A stretch of 64,000 nucleotides of DNA from JAUIET01 sp039111475 (GCA_039111475.1 JBCCIP010000024.1:24430-88429), one strand, 5' to 3'; counted from the stretch's first letter, positions 26,155 through 35,303 are shown. Notes: generated by a model not told the origin, from the letters alone. A program made the numbers and translations.

Positions 26155-26256
26155 CTTTTGAAGAGTCGGATAGACCGGCATTGGCAGCGGTAACGCCTTG
26201 CGGGACACGCCGTGAACCCATCCATGGGGGCTCGTTCTTCGGCCGGTCTCTTCTTT
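26155..26256 (+). repeat. Nested palindromic element 3 (degenerate arms, same core)
   Basis: The segment GACACGCCGTGAACCCATCC at 26204-26223 continues with ATGGGGGCTCGTT to 26236, sharing the core of elements 1 and 2. Short arms remain: GAAGAG near 26159 and ACCGG near 26174 against CCGGTCTCTTC at 26243-26253. The inner hairpin with loop GTCCCT is not present. It ends about 13 bases from the stop of the cysteine desulfurase gene, again at the 3' end of a minus-strand gene. Confidence 0.6.
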
Positions 26257-26268
26257 TAATCTGAACTC

Positions 26269-27423
26269 TCACCCCCGCAACCGAGAAACGACCTCCAACA
26301 CCCGCCCAGCAGCAAAATCCACATCCACCTCAGTCGTAAACCGCCCAAAACTAATCCGCAATGCCGCAAGCGCCAGCTCTCTTTTAAGCCCAAGTGCCTG
26401 CAACACATAGGAAGGCTCCAAGCTCGCCGACGTGCACGCAGAACCCGTCGAAATGGCCAAATCCTTCAACGCCATCAACAACGACTCTCCGTCAACGCCC
26501 TCAAACGCCAGGTTCAAGATACCTGGCGCGCGCTGCTCCAGGGAACCATTGATGTGAACGCCGGACAATTCTGAAATACCTTCAAGAAATCGCGACCTAA
26601 GCGCCAGAATGCGCTCGCTTTCCTCAACGAGCTCAGCCGCAGCAATAGCACATGCTTCACCCACACCCACAATCTGATGAGTTGCCAACGTACCCGAACG
26701 CATCCCACGCTCATGACCACCCCCGTGGATCTGAGCTTCTATACTTACCGCCGGATTTCGGCGGGCGTACAGAACACCCATGCCTTTTGGGCCGTAAAAT
26801 TTATGCGCCGAGATTGACAGCAAGTCCACATTCAACTCAGCAAGATTAATGGCAAGTTTTCCCACGCTCTGCGCTGCATCTACATGAAACAGAATGCCCT
26901 GTTCACTGGTAATCTCGCCGATTGCAGCAATGTCGTTTATAACGCCGATTTCATTGTTTACGTGCATTAGAGACACCAGCACCGTGTCCTCTCGCAAGGC
27001 TGCCCTAACCGCCTCTGGCTGAATAAGGCCTTCTCTATCAGGTGCAAGATAAGTAAGGTCGAATCCTTCATCTTCAAGGATTTTGCAGGTATCCAGCACG
27101 GCCTTGTGTTCAATCTCACTCGTGACAATGTGTTTTCCACATTCCGCGTGAAAATGAGCAACACCTTTGATGGCCAGGTTATCTGACTCAGTTGCGCCTG
27201 AAGTCCAAACAATGTCTCTGGGTTCTGCGCCTATCAGATCGGCCACCTGCCTGCGGGCATTTTCTACTGCTTCTTCAGCTTTCCAGCCAAACAAGTGCGA
27301 GCGTGAGGCCGGGTTTCCAAAATTGCCGTCGCGGGTCAAGCAAGCGATCATTTTTTCAGCCACGCGGGGGTCAACCGGTGTGGTAGCAGCATAATCAAGA
27401 TAGATAGGGTCAGGTCGGCTCAT
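26269..27423 (-). CDS. Cysteine desulfurase, IscS/NifS type
   Basis: 384 residues, fold type I PLP enzyme. YLDYAATTPVDPRV is the N-terminal signature, the PLP Lys is in SISAHKFYGPKGMG near 206, and the sulfur-carrying Cys is in STGSACTSASLEPS near 322. It takes sulfur from cysteine for Fe-S clusters or tRNA thiolation. It is some 20 residues shorter than E. coli IscS at the C-terminus. It follows trmJ by 6 bases; iscR, iscU and iscA, which usually surround iscS, are absent, so it may serve another acceptor. Hence no firm symbol. Confidence 0.9.
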   Translation of the reverse strand: MSRPDPIYLDYAATTPVDPRVAEKMIACLTRDGNFGNPASRSHLFGWKAEEAVENARRQVADLIGAEPRDIVWTSGATESDNLAIKGVAHFHAECGKHIVTSEIEHKAVLDTCKILEDEGFDLTYLAPDREGLIQPEAVRAALREDTVLVSLMHVNNEIGVINDIAAIGEITSEQGILFHVDAAQSVGKLAINLAELNVDLLSISAHKFYGPKGMGVLYARRNPAVSIEAQIHGGGHERGMRSGTLATHQIVGVGEACAIAAAELVEESERILALRSRFLEGISELSGVHINGSLEQRAPGILNLAFEGVDGESLLMALKDLAISTGSACTSASLEPSYVLQALGLKRELALAALRISFGRFTTEVDVDFAAGRVLEVVSRLRG

Positions 27424-27429
27424 GCGGGT

Positions 27430-28230
27430 TTACTTCTTTGCGTTTGATGCGTCGCTTGTGGCATTGGTTTTTGAATCTGTTGTTACGTGGGCTTGTGCTG
27501 AGGTAAGTATGCCGCGCAGTATATTGACTTCCATTTGATCAAGATCAATCCTTCCAAACAAGCGTCGCAGCCGAGTCATCAATTGCCTGGGTGCTACCGG
27601 ATCAAGGAAGTCCAGGTCTACCAGCGTTTGTTCAAGATGCACGTAGAAACGTTGCTTGTCTTCGTCAGTAGCCCAGGGTGAATCCCAATCATCCGTGGGC
27701 GCGGCATTCAATATTGTTTCATCCAGGTGAGCCACCCGCAACTCATAACAAATAAGTTGTACCGCCATGGCAATGTTCAGCGAACTGTATTCCTCATTGC
27801 TGGGAATATGAATGTGCGCGCCGCAGCGCTGCAGTTCGTCATTGGTTAAGCCGCGGTCTTCACGGCCGAACAATATAGCCACCTCACGCGATCGCCGCTG
27901 GGACGCATAGCCTGGCAGCGATTCGGCAAAATCGCGAGGTGATTGCAACGGCCAGGGTATTCGGCGCGAGCGGGCACTGGTGCCTACGATCAGATCAACG
28001 TCTTCCAGCGCTTGATCCAGAGAAGCACACACAATTGCATCATCCAGCACGTCAGCAGCACTTGCCGCCCGGAACACGGCGGTCTCGGCCGGGTAGTGTT
28101 TTGGTTGCACCAGGTATAACCTGCCCAGCCCCATATTTTTCATGGCACGCGCAGCGGCACCAATATTCCCCGGGTGAGAAGTATTGATCAGCACGATGCG
28201 AATGGCGTTCAATGGTTCCAGATTCGACAC
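27430..28230 (-). CDS. trmJ: tRNA (cytidine/uridine-32-2'-O-)-methyltransferase TrmJ
   Basis: 266 residues. SPOUT-class methyltransferase: IRIVLINTSHPGNIGAAARA and MKNMGLGRLYLVQPKHYPA form the N-terminal half, and VAILFGREDRGLTNDELQRC with HIHIPSNEEYSSLNIAMAVQ form the knotted AdoMet site. It 2'-O-methylates position 32 of several tRNAs. An added 80-residue C-terminal part includes a helical region with LMTRLRRLFGRIDLDQMEV. It is divergent from suhB with about 80 bases between the starts, the common gammaproteobacterial arrangement. Confidence 0.95.
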   Translation of the reverse strand: MSNLEPLNAIRIVLINTSHPGNIGAAARAMKNMGLGRLYLVQPKHYPAETAVFRAASAADVLDDAIVCASLDQALEDVDLIVGTSARSRRIPWPLQSPRDFAESLPGYASQRRSREVAILFGREDRGLTNDELQRCGAHIHIPSNEEYSSLNIAMAVQLICYELRVAHLDETILNAAPTDDWDSPWATDEDKQRFYVHLEQTLVDLDFLDPVAPRQLMTRLRRLFGRIDLDQMEVNILRGILTSAQAHVTTDSKTNATSDASNAKK

Positions 28231-28310
28231 TGCAATTTCAAGATCGTTGGCAGGACAGAAGTCTACCAGACAGTGATATAATCGCGCGCCCTCACGTCAC
28301 CGGCCAGCTC

Positions 28311-29111
28311 ATGCATCATCCTACGGTTAACATTGCCCTGAAAGCGGCACGCGGCGCTGGCAAGATCATTTTGCGGTCCATGGACCGGCTGGATCGCCTG
28401 GTGATAGAGGAAAAAGGCCAGAACGATTTTGTGACCGAGGTGGACAGGCAGGTTGAGCAAGAGCTGATCTACCAAATCAGCAAGGCGTTTCCGGACCATG
28501 CCATTTTAGGTGAAGAAGGCGGCTTCAGTGTGGGTGATGAACATGCTGAGTTTCAATGGGTGATTGACCCTCTGGATGGAACAACCAATTTTGTTCGTGG
28601 CATCCCGCATTTTGCTATTTCAATTGCCTGCAAACACAATGGCAAGCTGGAGCATGGCGTTGTTTATGACCCGGTACGGCAAGAGGAGTTCAGTGCCACT
28701 CGTGGTAAGGGTGCGCAATTAAATGGCAATCGATTGCGCGTATCAAAGCGCAATGATTTGGCTCAGGCTGTGTTGGGAACCGGTATACCTTATCGATCAC
28801 GCCAGGAAGAAAAAATTCCGCAATACATGCAGACGTTGGAAATACTGACTTCGCAATGCGCAGGCATAAGAAGAATGGGATCAGCATCGCTGGATTTGGC
28901 CTATGTAGCGGCTGGCCGCTTCGAAGCGTTCTGGGAAACCAGTTTGAGTGAGTGGGACCTTGCCGCTGGCGCCTTGTTAGTGCAAGAGGCGGGCGGCTTA
29001 GTCAGTGATTTTAGAGGCGGGCCAAACTTCCTGAAGAGCGGTGATATCGTCTGCGGCAACCCGAAGTGCTTCAAATCGGTTCTGCAAGTGGTTGGGCCGG
29101 TACTGAGCTAA
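28311..29111 (+). CDS. suhB: Inositol-1-monophosphatase SuhB
   Basis: 266 residues from the ATG at 28311, where the product begins MHHPTVNIALKAARGAGKII like E. coli SuhB; the frame runs further upstream but without homology. Metal-binding motifs: ILGEEGG near 60, WVIDPLDGTTNFVRGIPHFA near 82-101 and SEWDLAAGALLVQEAGG near 213. SuhB dephosphorylates inositol monophosphate and in E. coli also joins the Nus complex on rRNA operons. A TATAAT at 28277-28282 about 30 bases upstream could be its -10 box. Divergent from trmJ. Confidence 0.95.
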   Translation: MHHPTVNIALKAARGAGKIILRSMDRLDRLVIEEKGQNDFVTEVDRQVEQELIYQISKAFPDHAILGEEGGFSVGDEHAEFQWVIDPLDGTTNFVRGIPHFAISIACKHNGKLEHGVVYDPVRQEEFSATRGKGAQLNGNRLRVSKRNDLAQAVLGTGIPYRSRQEEKIPQYMQTLEILTSQCAGIRRMGSASLDLAYVAAGRFEAFWETSLSEWDLAAGALLVQEAGGLVSDFRGGPNFLKSGDIVCGNPKCFKSVLQVVGPVLS

Positions 29112-29130
29112 ATAACATGGAAATTAGACG

Positions 29131-30405
29131 TTATGCCTTTAGTACCGGCCAATTATCAATAACTTCACCCTTACGCACAGCCAGTAAGTCTCCAAACTGT
29201 AGAAACACAGCTTCGCTTTGCCTTGGCCTCATAAAAACAAAGTCATCAATCTGCAACCGTATCTTGTCCGAACCATTTACCATTTCCTGATTACTGCTAT
29301 GGCCCCAAATTGGGTTGCGTATTAGACCAGGTGGACTTTCGTATTCCGCTTGCCAGTTGCCCCCATACAGATACCAGGCTTGCTGTCGATTAGGGTTCCA
29401 GGCCGCAAACACAGATGACAAGCTTTCGATGCCTGAGATCTTCACACCATCATAGTGCTTCAGTACTGGTGCCGCTATATAAGACGCGGGCCGATGGCGC
29501 GACAGAGTGTCCATATCAAAGTCAGTGGGCATGACCACGCCAGAGCCAGCACTGATGTCGTTGAAGAAATTATCTGATTCGTACATTGAATACGTCTGGC
29601 TGCCGGCAATATTGTACGTCAACGCATTGTCAAAAAGCTGCGGGTATGATCCTCTGGCCGCATCAACCATCGTATGATATTTGTCTTTGGCGCCTTGAAG
29701 CAGAGACTGTGTGTTAGGCAGTTTTACAATGAATGGCTCGTAGCCCATAAAGCCCGAAAGCTGCAAATGCCTTGGATCGTTGTTGATAATGTCCAAGGCC
29801 GCCGACAGCGATTGTTCTTCCATAAATCCACCGCGATGTAAACCGATATCCAATTCCAGATTAATGCGCATGGTCACATCCTGCGACCGCGCTACGGACT
29901 GATATTGTTGTAACCGCTGTACCGAATCTATCAGCCATTGCAGTTGCTTCTCTGGCGCAAATTCAGTGTGTTTCAGCCCGCGATAGAATTTCTGCGCTGC
30001 CGTTGCTGGCAAGGGCTTACCCAGCAATACATCACTGCCCGGGAATCGCTGGGCAACTTGATTCAGAAACGGTTGATGAAACGCCATCAATGCCTTGGTA
30101 CTGGCGCGTTGCATGATGTAATCGAGCAACTGCATGGACGGTAAAGATTTGACGACTACCCGCCACTGCTTTGGCAACGTTATGCTCGCCGTTAGCGCAT
30201 CAATGTTTGCGTCAATTGCATCAAGATCCAGAACCATCCGTGGCTGGCTGATCTTGCTTGCTTTCAATGTTTTGTTTAGTGCAGAAAAGTAGTCGTTATA
30301 TGCACCACCTTTGTCACCGGGCTTTAAACCGTATGCGCCCGCCGCAAGGACACCGCCCAGCAGCAGCTTTCTGCGGTTAGTGACCAGCCAGCTTTGATCA
30401 GGCAT
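29131..30405 (-). CDS. Tat-exported PLP enzyme of the alanine-racemase-like fold (DSD1/D-threonine-aldolase type)
   Basis: 424 residues from the ATG at 30405, 7 bases after GGAGAG; a TTG at 30420 is inferior. The N-terminus carries a twin-arginine signal (TNRRKLLLGGVLAAGAYG). The mature part resembles the DSD1 family: PRMVLDLDAIDANIDALTAS, then WRVVVKSLPSMQLLDYIM, where Lys is the probable PLP Schiff-base residue, and a mid-barrel INLELDIGLHRGGF. Relatives act on D-threonine, D-serine or similar D-amino acids in the cytoplasm; export of a PLP enzyme by Tat fits folded, cofactor-loaded passage. It overlaps the upstream FAD oxidase gene by 8 bases. True substrate unknown. Confidence 0.75.
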   Translation of the reverse strand: MPDQSWLVTNRRKLLLGGVLAAGAYGLKPGDKGGAYNDYFSALNKTLKASKISQPRMVLDLDAIDANIDALTASITLPKQWRVVVKSLPSMQLLDYIMQRASTKALMAFHQPFLNQVAQRFPGSDVLLGKPLPATAAQKFYRGLKHTEFAPEKQLQWLIDSVQRLQQYQSVARSQDVTMRINLELDIGLHRGGFMEEQSLSAALDIINNDPRHLQLSGFMGYEPFIVKLPNTQSLLQGAKDKYHTMVDAARGSYPQLFDNALTYNIAGSQTYSMYESDNFFNDISAGSGVVMPTDFDMDTLSRHRPASYIAAPVLKHYDGVKISGIESLSSVFAAWNPNRQQAWYLYGGNWQAEYESPPGLIRNPIWGHSSNQEMVNGSDKIRLQIDDFVFMRPRQSEAVFLQFGDLLAVRKGEVIDNWPVLKA

Positions 30406-31786
30406 GTCGGGTCTCTCCAAACAAGGTCAGTAGATACGGGTTTAAGAACTTTCCAGCAGGGTCCAACTCACGTCGTACTCGCTTGAAGTCGCTCCACTGA
30501 GGGTACAGCGCGGCAATATCTGGCTCCTTCATGCTATTCCACTTACCCCAGTGCGGCCTGCCTTCATATTTTCTAAATACCGGCTCCAGCGTTTCGAAAT
30601 ATTCTTGCCAGTTGGGTAGGTCTGCAAATTGATGCATGGAAATACAGCAGCCGTCTCGCCCACTGAACATACTAATCATGGACTCGTCTGACTTGACGTA
30701 CCGATATTCCAATGGAAACCCAACATCGGGTGCCTTTTTTCGAATCACTTGTAGCACTTCTCGTAAGCACTGAACGCCAAGTTCCGCGGGAACGGTGTAT
30801 TCCATTTCCATAAACGGCACCACTCGAGGGTGCGCCAGCACATTGTAGGATGCGCCAATACGATCACTTCCGTCACCGTACGCCAACTTAAGAAGGTTTT
30901 TGTACACGAACTCACCACCAACCGGTAAAACCCTTGTTAGCTCAAAGGCTTGGCGTAAATCATTTACCGCCTCAGGATGATCAACAATGGTGTCCTCACT
31001 GCGCTCATCGGCGGGATTAGTGATAACCACAATTGATTTGGTAGTGTGGGGCAGCGGGAACAATTCGAATTGTTGATTTGAGTGCAGGTAAGAGTCTATG
31101 TCTTCCAGTACCTCTTCCGTCTCCGCTAACCATTCGCGTTGATGAAGTCGATGCGCGGGCTGATTTTGCAGTCGAACACGCGTATTCACACCCAAGGTCC
31201 CTAATGAGACTTGTGCGGCCCGGAAAACCTCGGCGTTGTTGTCAGCGTCACAATCCAGTACCTCGCCGTTGGCTGTGACCAGGCGCAAACCACGTACAAA
31301 ATCCGACATTGAACCAATACCAAGACCCGTACCATGGGTAGACGTTGCTATCGCGCCGGCAATGGATTGGTAATTTATATCCGACATATTCAGCAGCGCC
31401 TGATCCACACTTTCCAGCGCAGGCCCTAAGGCAAAGAGTTTTGTTCCACCCCACACTTCAGCTTGAACACTGCGTGGATCGTGCGACACCACGCCATTCA
31501 TCGCATCCAGCGAAATCAAGGTCTCACCAGTCGGTACCAAGGCTGACCACGAATGCCCACTTCCAACAGGGCGCATTGTTTTGGAACTGGCCTGTACAAA
31601 ATCTATAAGCTGATCTTCAGACCGCGGCGCCAAAATATTGCGTGGATGGCTACTGAGGTTGCCACCCCAGTTGCGCCATGTATGTGAGCCTTTTGACGCA
31701 AATATTCGCGTAGGAAGAAACCCAGCACAAGACGCCAGCATGCCGCTTATTTTGAGCATGTGCCGCCTTGTCAAATAGCGACTCAT
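30398..31786 (-). CDS. Tat-exported FAD-dependent aldonolactone-oxidase-like enzyme
   Basis: 462 residues. Twin-arginine signal LTRRHMLKISGMLASCAG at the start. The PCMH FAD domain shows RPVGSGHSWSALVPTGETL, where the His is the usual covalent 8-alpha FAD attachment site, and IAGAIATSTHGTGLGIGSMS. The C-terminal ALO domain ends with GRPHWGKWNSMKEPDIAAL, matching the HWxK motif of the L-gulonolactone/D-arabinono-lactone oxidase group, and RELDPAGKFLNPYL. It should oxidise a sugar lactone or alditol in the periplasm with O2 or another acceptor. Its stop overlaps the next gene and its start overlaps the MDR gene by 4 bases: a tight three-gene operon. Confidence 0.85.
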   Translation of the reverse strand: MSRYLTRRHMLKISGMLASCAGFLPTRIFASKGSHTWRNWGGNLSSHPRNILAPRSEDQLIDFVQASSKTMRPVGSGHSWSALVPTGETLISLDAMNGVVSHDPRSVQAEVWGGTKLFALGPALESVDQALLNMSDINYQSIAGAIATSTHGTGLGIGSMSDFVRGLRLVTANGEVLDCDADNNAEVFRAAQVSLGTLGVNTRVRLQNQPAHRLHQREWLAETEEVLEDIDSYLHSNQQFELFPLPHTTKSIVVITNPADERSEDTIVDHPEAVNDLRQAFELTRVLPVGGEFVYKNLLKLAYGDGSDRIGASYNVLAHPRVVPFMEMEYTVPAELGVQCLREVLQVIRKKAPDVGFPLEYRYVKSDESMISMFSGRDGCCISMHQFADLPNWQEYFETLEPVFRKYEGRPHWGKWNSMKEPDIAALYPQWSDFKRVRRELDPAGKFLNPYLLTLFGETRHA

Positions 31787-32931
31787 TCCTGGATACCGGC
31801 TGGCGCATCAGGCGGCGGAATCAGCACAAAATTGCCAACATGCTGCTTCTTGAGGAAGTGCTGTTGCGCCTTTGCTATATCTTCCAATGGGTAGGTACTC
31901 GCCAGAACGGGCTTAATTTCGCCAGCCTCAATGTATCTAATCAAATTAGGAAAAACAGGTTCGTCCCAGGCGGTGCAGCCAACCATCAATATGTCCTTCA
32001 AATAGAACTGGCGCATATCCAGGTTAACCACGGGGCCGGCAATCGCACCAGACGAGGTGTATCGCCCCCCACGGCGCAGAAGTTTCAGCCAGTTTCCAAA
32101 ATGTGGACCCGCAACGTTGTCTACCACCACGTCGACGCTTTCTTCGCCCAATTCTGCAAGTACGTTTGTGTTTCGCTCCAATGCCAGGTCTGCACCCAGG
32201 GCAGAAACAGCCGATATCTTCGATTTTCCGCAAATAGCGATCACCCTCGCGCCACGCCTTTTGGCGAGCTGCAAGGCAGCAGATCCTACGCCACCAGAAG
32301 CGCCAGGTATCAAAACCGTATCATTTGCGCCCACCGCGCAGCGGTGAAGCATGTTTTCTGCGGTGGAGTAGGCGCAAGGTATTGTCGCCAACTCAGCATC
32401 AGTCCAATCACAGTCAACCGCAAACACCTCTGTTGTTGGCACCTTTACATATTGCGCGAACGCACCATCAAAATCTGAGGCCATCCACACATTTTCCATA
32501 GACTCAAAGCCATTTGCTCGCATGCAAGCACGCACTAGCACTCGTTTACCAAGCAGCTCTTTATCTTCTCCTTCCCAGGTACTCTCTACAATGCCACAGC
32601 AATCAGTGCCCTGAATAAACGGGAATGGCGTTTCGGCATTCCATCCGCCGTCAGATTTCTGTTCCGCCTTCAACTCCTGGTGGTCTGAAAACCCTTCGGT
32701 TCCGTCGCTCACAGTTTCTGAATACCAGCCCAAACGGGTATTAATCTCAGTGTTATTCACACCTGCGGCGGTCACGCGAATAACCACATAGCCTGGCTCA
32801 GCGATTGGTTTTGGAACTTCACAGAATCTCAGCCGATCGTAACCACCGTTTCCAGTGGTAACTACGGCCCACATTGTGTTTTGACCGGGATGCAGGCGAT
32901 AGCGGTCTATGGGCTCAGTCATTATTGGCAC
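31783..32931 (-). CDS. MDR-superfamily zinc-type alcohol dehydrogenase / quinone reductase-like protein
   Basis: 382 residues. GroES-like N-domain: VVIRVTAAGVNNTEINTRLG and IQGTDCCGIVESTWEG. The Rossmann domain has LIPGASGGVGSAALQLAKRRG near 190-210, the NADP(H)-binding AxxGGVG pattern. The Cys/His ligands of the classical catalytic zinc (Cys-Gly-x-Asp/His-Glu) are not clear, so reductase rather than alcohol dehydrogenase activity is possible. The C-terminus has LEDIAKAQQHFLKKQHVGNF, normal for the family. First gene of the operon with two Tat-exported oxidases; it is cytoplasmic. No link to a particular substrate. Confidence 0.8.
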   Translation of the reverse strand: MPIMTEPIDRYRLHPGQNTMWAVVTTGNGGYDRLRFCEVPKPIAEPGYVVIRVTAAGVNNTEINTRLGWYSETVSDGTEGFSDHQELKAEQKSDGGWNAETPFPFIQGTDCCGIVESTWEGEDKELLGKRVLVRACMRANGFESMENVWMASDFDGAFAQYVKVPTTEVFAVDCDWTDAELATIPCAYSTAENMLHRCAVGANDTVLIPGASGGVGSAALQLAKRRGARVIAICGKSKISAVSALGADLALERNTNVLAELGEESVDVVVDNVAGPHFGNWLKLLRRGGRYTSSGAIAGPVVNLDMRQFYLKDILMVGCTAWDEPVFPNLIRYIEAGEIKPVLASTYPLEDIAKAQQHFLKKQHVGNFVLIPPPDAPAGIQE

Positions 32932-33157
32932 TCTCAGCTATCAAAACTGTTCACTCTATTTTAAGGAGCAGGAGCGTGCAGCAAAGCACAATTTTTTGCC
33001 AGCTGTCCACCGGCATATGAAAAGCGTCGATTTGATTTTATTCGTTAGCGCACTGCTAGGAACTCACACAGCCGGCTTCGGCCAATGGCTGGTAGTGCGC
33101 ATGTTATGTGGCGAGAGAGAAAAGTATCGAGTTTGCCACCCTCAACACCTGGATCGG

Positions 33158-33643
33158 CTATTCGTTTGCCGCCTTACTCAAGGCTTCAGCCAAGGTTTCA
33201 ATAGGCGCTTCTGGCTGATCTTCCTGAGCAACCACTTTTTCGACAGCTTTCAGAGTAGCAACCACAGCGTTCAGTGCAGTTGGGTCCATATCGATCTTGC
33301 CCTGAAAAGTGCAACCTTCGTCTAGTGAGACTCTGGGTGATGTAATGTTGCCATAAACCGCTCCGTTCTTGCCAACCGAGACTTGCTGCATGCCAGTCAC
33401 ATCGCCGTAGACCTTGCCTTCTATGGTCACTTTGTCGGCCACTATATTGGCTTTCACAATGCCCGTTTCGCGAACGATCACATCTGCAGATCGTAAATCA
33501 ATCCGCCCTTCAATCTTGCCTTCCACTGACAGGTTTTTATCCCCCAGCAAATTTCCTTTGAAGAACACACCCTCGGCGATGACTGATGTGGCGCCTATGG
33601 TGGTACCCGACTTCAAACTACCTGGGTAAAAATCTTCTGGCAT
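33158..33643 (-). CDS. Bactofilin
   Basis: 161 residues from the ATG at 33643, placed after AAGAGGAAG; an ATG at 33661 lacks such a site. The central part is a right-handed beta-helix of regularly repeated short strands: TSVIAEGVFFKGNLLG, LSVEGKIEGRIDLRSADVIV, GIVKANIVADKVTIEGKVYG, VSVGKNGAVYGNITSPRVSL. Bactofilins polymerise into cytoskeletal filaments without nucleotides and take part in cell-shape, stalk or chromosome-related functions. The C-terminal 45 residues are acidic and disordered. A single gene; no M23 peptidase gene (a frequent partner) is adjacent. Confidence 0.9.
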   Translation of the reverse strand: MPEDFYPGSLKSGTTIGATSVIAEGVFFKGNLLGDKNLSVEGKIEGRIDLRSADVIVRETGIVKANIVADKVTIEGKVYGDVTGMQQVSVGKNGAVYGNITSPRVSLDEGCTFQGKIDMDPTALNAVVATLKAVEKVVAQEDQPEAPIETLAEALSKAANE

Positions 33644-34027
33644 ATTGGCTTCCTCTTGCATCCAGAACTCTCTTAATGATCGCTCATTTTTTAATCAGGC
33701 TAGTGCGGAATGTGAACCACTTCCAATTTTTAAGCCGATTCAGAGACCAGCGGTAGTTAAATCGAGAAAAATCCGCTGGAGAACACCCCGAGATGACTGA
33801 CAGTCGCTTTCTGTTACGCGAGTGTGATAGAGATTCCAGGCCCTGGATGGACCGAATACGATCGCACGCTTTACGATTGAGACAAAGCCGAAGCAGCACC
33901 CGCCGAAATTCAGGATCGCGCCTACAGCACGCCTATCAGGTAGTCCGCTTACAGAGCAAAATCGATTACAAAGCGGTCGTTACGTGTGGCACACTCTGCT
34001 CTTAGGGAGAATTGATGGAGAACCCTG
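33644..34027. other. 384-base gap without a recognised gene
   Basis: The only structure seen is a 7-bp inverted repeat CCAGCGG/CCGCTGG (33747-33753 with 33773-33779). Small frames on both strands (33684-33899, 33793-34005) are poor in amino-acid composition and have no ribosome sites. The region should contain the promoters of the divergent bactofilin and CNNM genes; I cannot point to either. Confidence 0.4.
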
Positions 34028-35296
34028 ATGCTGGTTTTTATTGCGGCTGTGACACTGGCGCTGCTTATTTCATTTCTTTGTTCGATTATGGAGTCGGTGT
34101 TGCTCACGGTGCGCAATTCCGACGTGGAGGCACTGGCACGTAAAGGTCAGCCAGCTGGCACAATCCTGCGCGGGTTTAAGAACAATATGGACGCACCGAT
34201 TGCGTCCATACTGATTGTCAACACCATCGCGCATACCATTGGTGCCACTGTCGCTGGGGCAAGCTATGAAACAGCCATAGGTGCCGATTCACTGTGGCTG
34301 TTCAGCATCGTGTTCACAATTGCTGTATTGCTGCTGTCGGAGATCATTCCCAAAACTCTGGGCGTTGCTTATTCTCGCCAGTTGGCGATTCCGGTCGCTT
34401 ATTCAATTAAATTTTTGAATCTCGCCTTGCATCCTTTGGTTTTTGTTAGCGAGCGTATTTCGCGAATGCTACGCAGTGAGGAAGAAACACCAGTGACCTC
34501 CAGCGAGGAAATTCGCTTACTGGCGATTCTTGGTCGAAAAGAAGGCGCTGTCGCTGAGCAAACAGCGAAAATGATTGAGCGCTCAACCCGGCTTGGTAAG
34601 ACACAAGTACGGGATATAATGCTGCCCAGGCAAAGCATCACATTCTTGTCTCGCGATATGTCTCTGGAACAGGTGTTAGACGTGGTGCACAGTAGCGGCT
34701 TCAGCAGGTTGCCGGTATCCAGCAGCACTGAGCTGGATGACTTGATTGGTGTGGTCTTAGCGAAAGAACTCCTGTTGTATTTGCGCGACAGTGCAGCAGA
34801 TGCAACTAACTGGATCAACCTGGTGCGCGAACCTCTGGTGTTTCCGGAGCACAAAACACTGAGTAAAGCGCTGCGAAAGTTTCAGGATTCGCGCAGTCAT
34901 ATGGCGATCGTGGTTAACGAATACGGCAACGTGGATGGCATTGTTACGCTGGAAGACGTTATTGAGGAAGTAGTTGGCAACATATATGACGAGTCTGACA
35001 CTGATGCTGATAAGCTCAAACGCCGACTGGATGGCAGTATTGAAGTGAATGCGAGCGCTGAGCTACGCGATATCTGTGACTATTTGGGGATTGAATGGCA
35101 ACCTAACAACGAGGCAAAAAGCGTTGGCGGACAGATCACGGAGTTAATGGAGAATCTGCCCAAAGAAGGTGACAGAGTTGAATGGCAGGGCTATCGTCTG
35201 ACCGTGATTGAAGCTGAACCTACGCATGTTGTGCGCGTTTCAATACGTAAAGTCCTACCGGAAAACAAAGGTCACGACCCTGAGGAATCTTCCTAA
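34028..35296 (+). CDS. CNNM/CorC-family transporter-like protein (DUF21 + CBS pair + CorC_HlyC)
   Basis: 422 residues. The DUF21 membrane domain has four helices in the first 150 residues (LVFIAAVTLALLISFLCSIM; LWLFSIVFTIAVLLLSEIIP and so on) and the EIIPKTLG motif. Two CBS domains follow (VRDIMLPRQSITFLSRDM; HMAIVVNEYGNVDGIVTLED) and a C-terminal CorC_HlyC domain. The family includes Mg/Co efflux-related proteins; older names are hemolysin or TlyC-like. Transport direction and ion cannot be read from the sequence. GGAG precedes the ATG. It converges with secF, 7 bases apart. Confidence 0.88.
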   Translation: MLVFIAAVTLALLISFLCSIMESVLLTVRNSDVEALARKGQPAGTILRGFKNNMDAPIASILIVNTIAHTIGATVAGASYETAIGADSLWLFSIVFTIAVLLLSEIIPKTLGVAYSRQLAIPVAYSIKFLNLALHPLVFVSERISRMLRSEEETPVTSSEEIRLLAILGRKEGAVAEQTAKMIERSTRLGKTQVRDIMLPRQSITFLSRDMSLEQVLDVVHSSGFSRLPVSSSTELDDLIGVVLAKELLLYLRDSAADATNWINLVREPLVFPEHKTLSKALRKFQDSRSHMAIVVNEYGNVDGIVTLEDVIEEVVGNIYDESDTDADKLKRRLDGSIEVNASAELRDICDYLGIEWQPNNEAKSVGGQITELMENLPKEGDRVEWQGYRLTVIEAEPTHVVRVSIRKVLPENKGHDPEESS

Positions 35297-35303
35297 CAGC
35301 TTT

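Noticed and set aside
32909..33325. 138-residue plus-strand frame
   Set aside because: Mostly antisense to the bactofilin gene; low-quality composition.
33684..33899. 71-residue minus-strand frame in the bactofilin-CNNM gap
   Set aside because: GTG start without a ribosome site, composition dominated by Arg, Ser and Leu; no recognisable feature.
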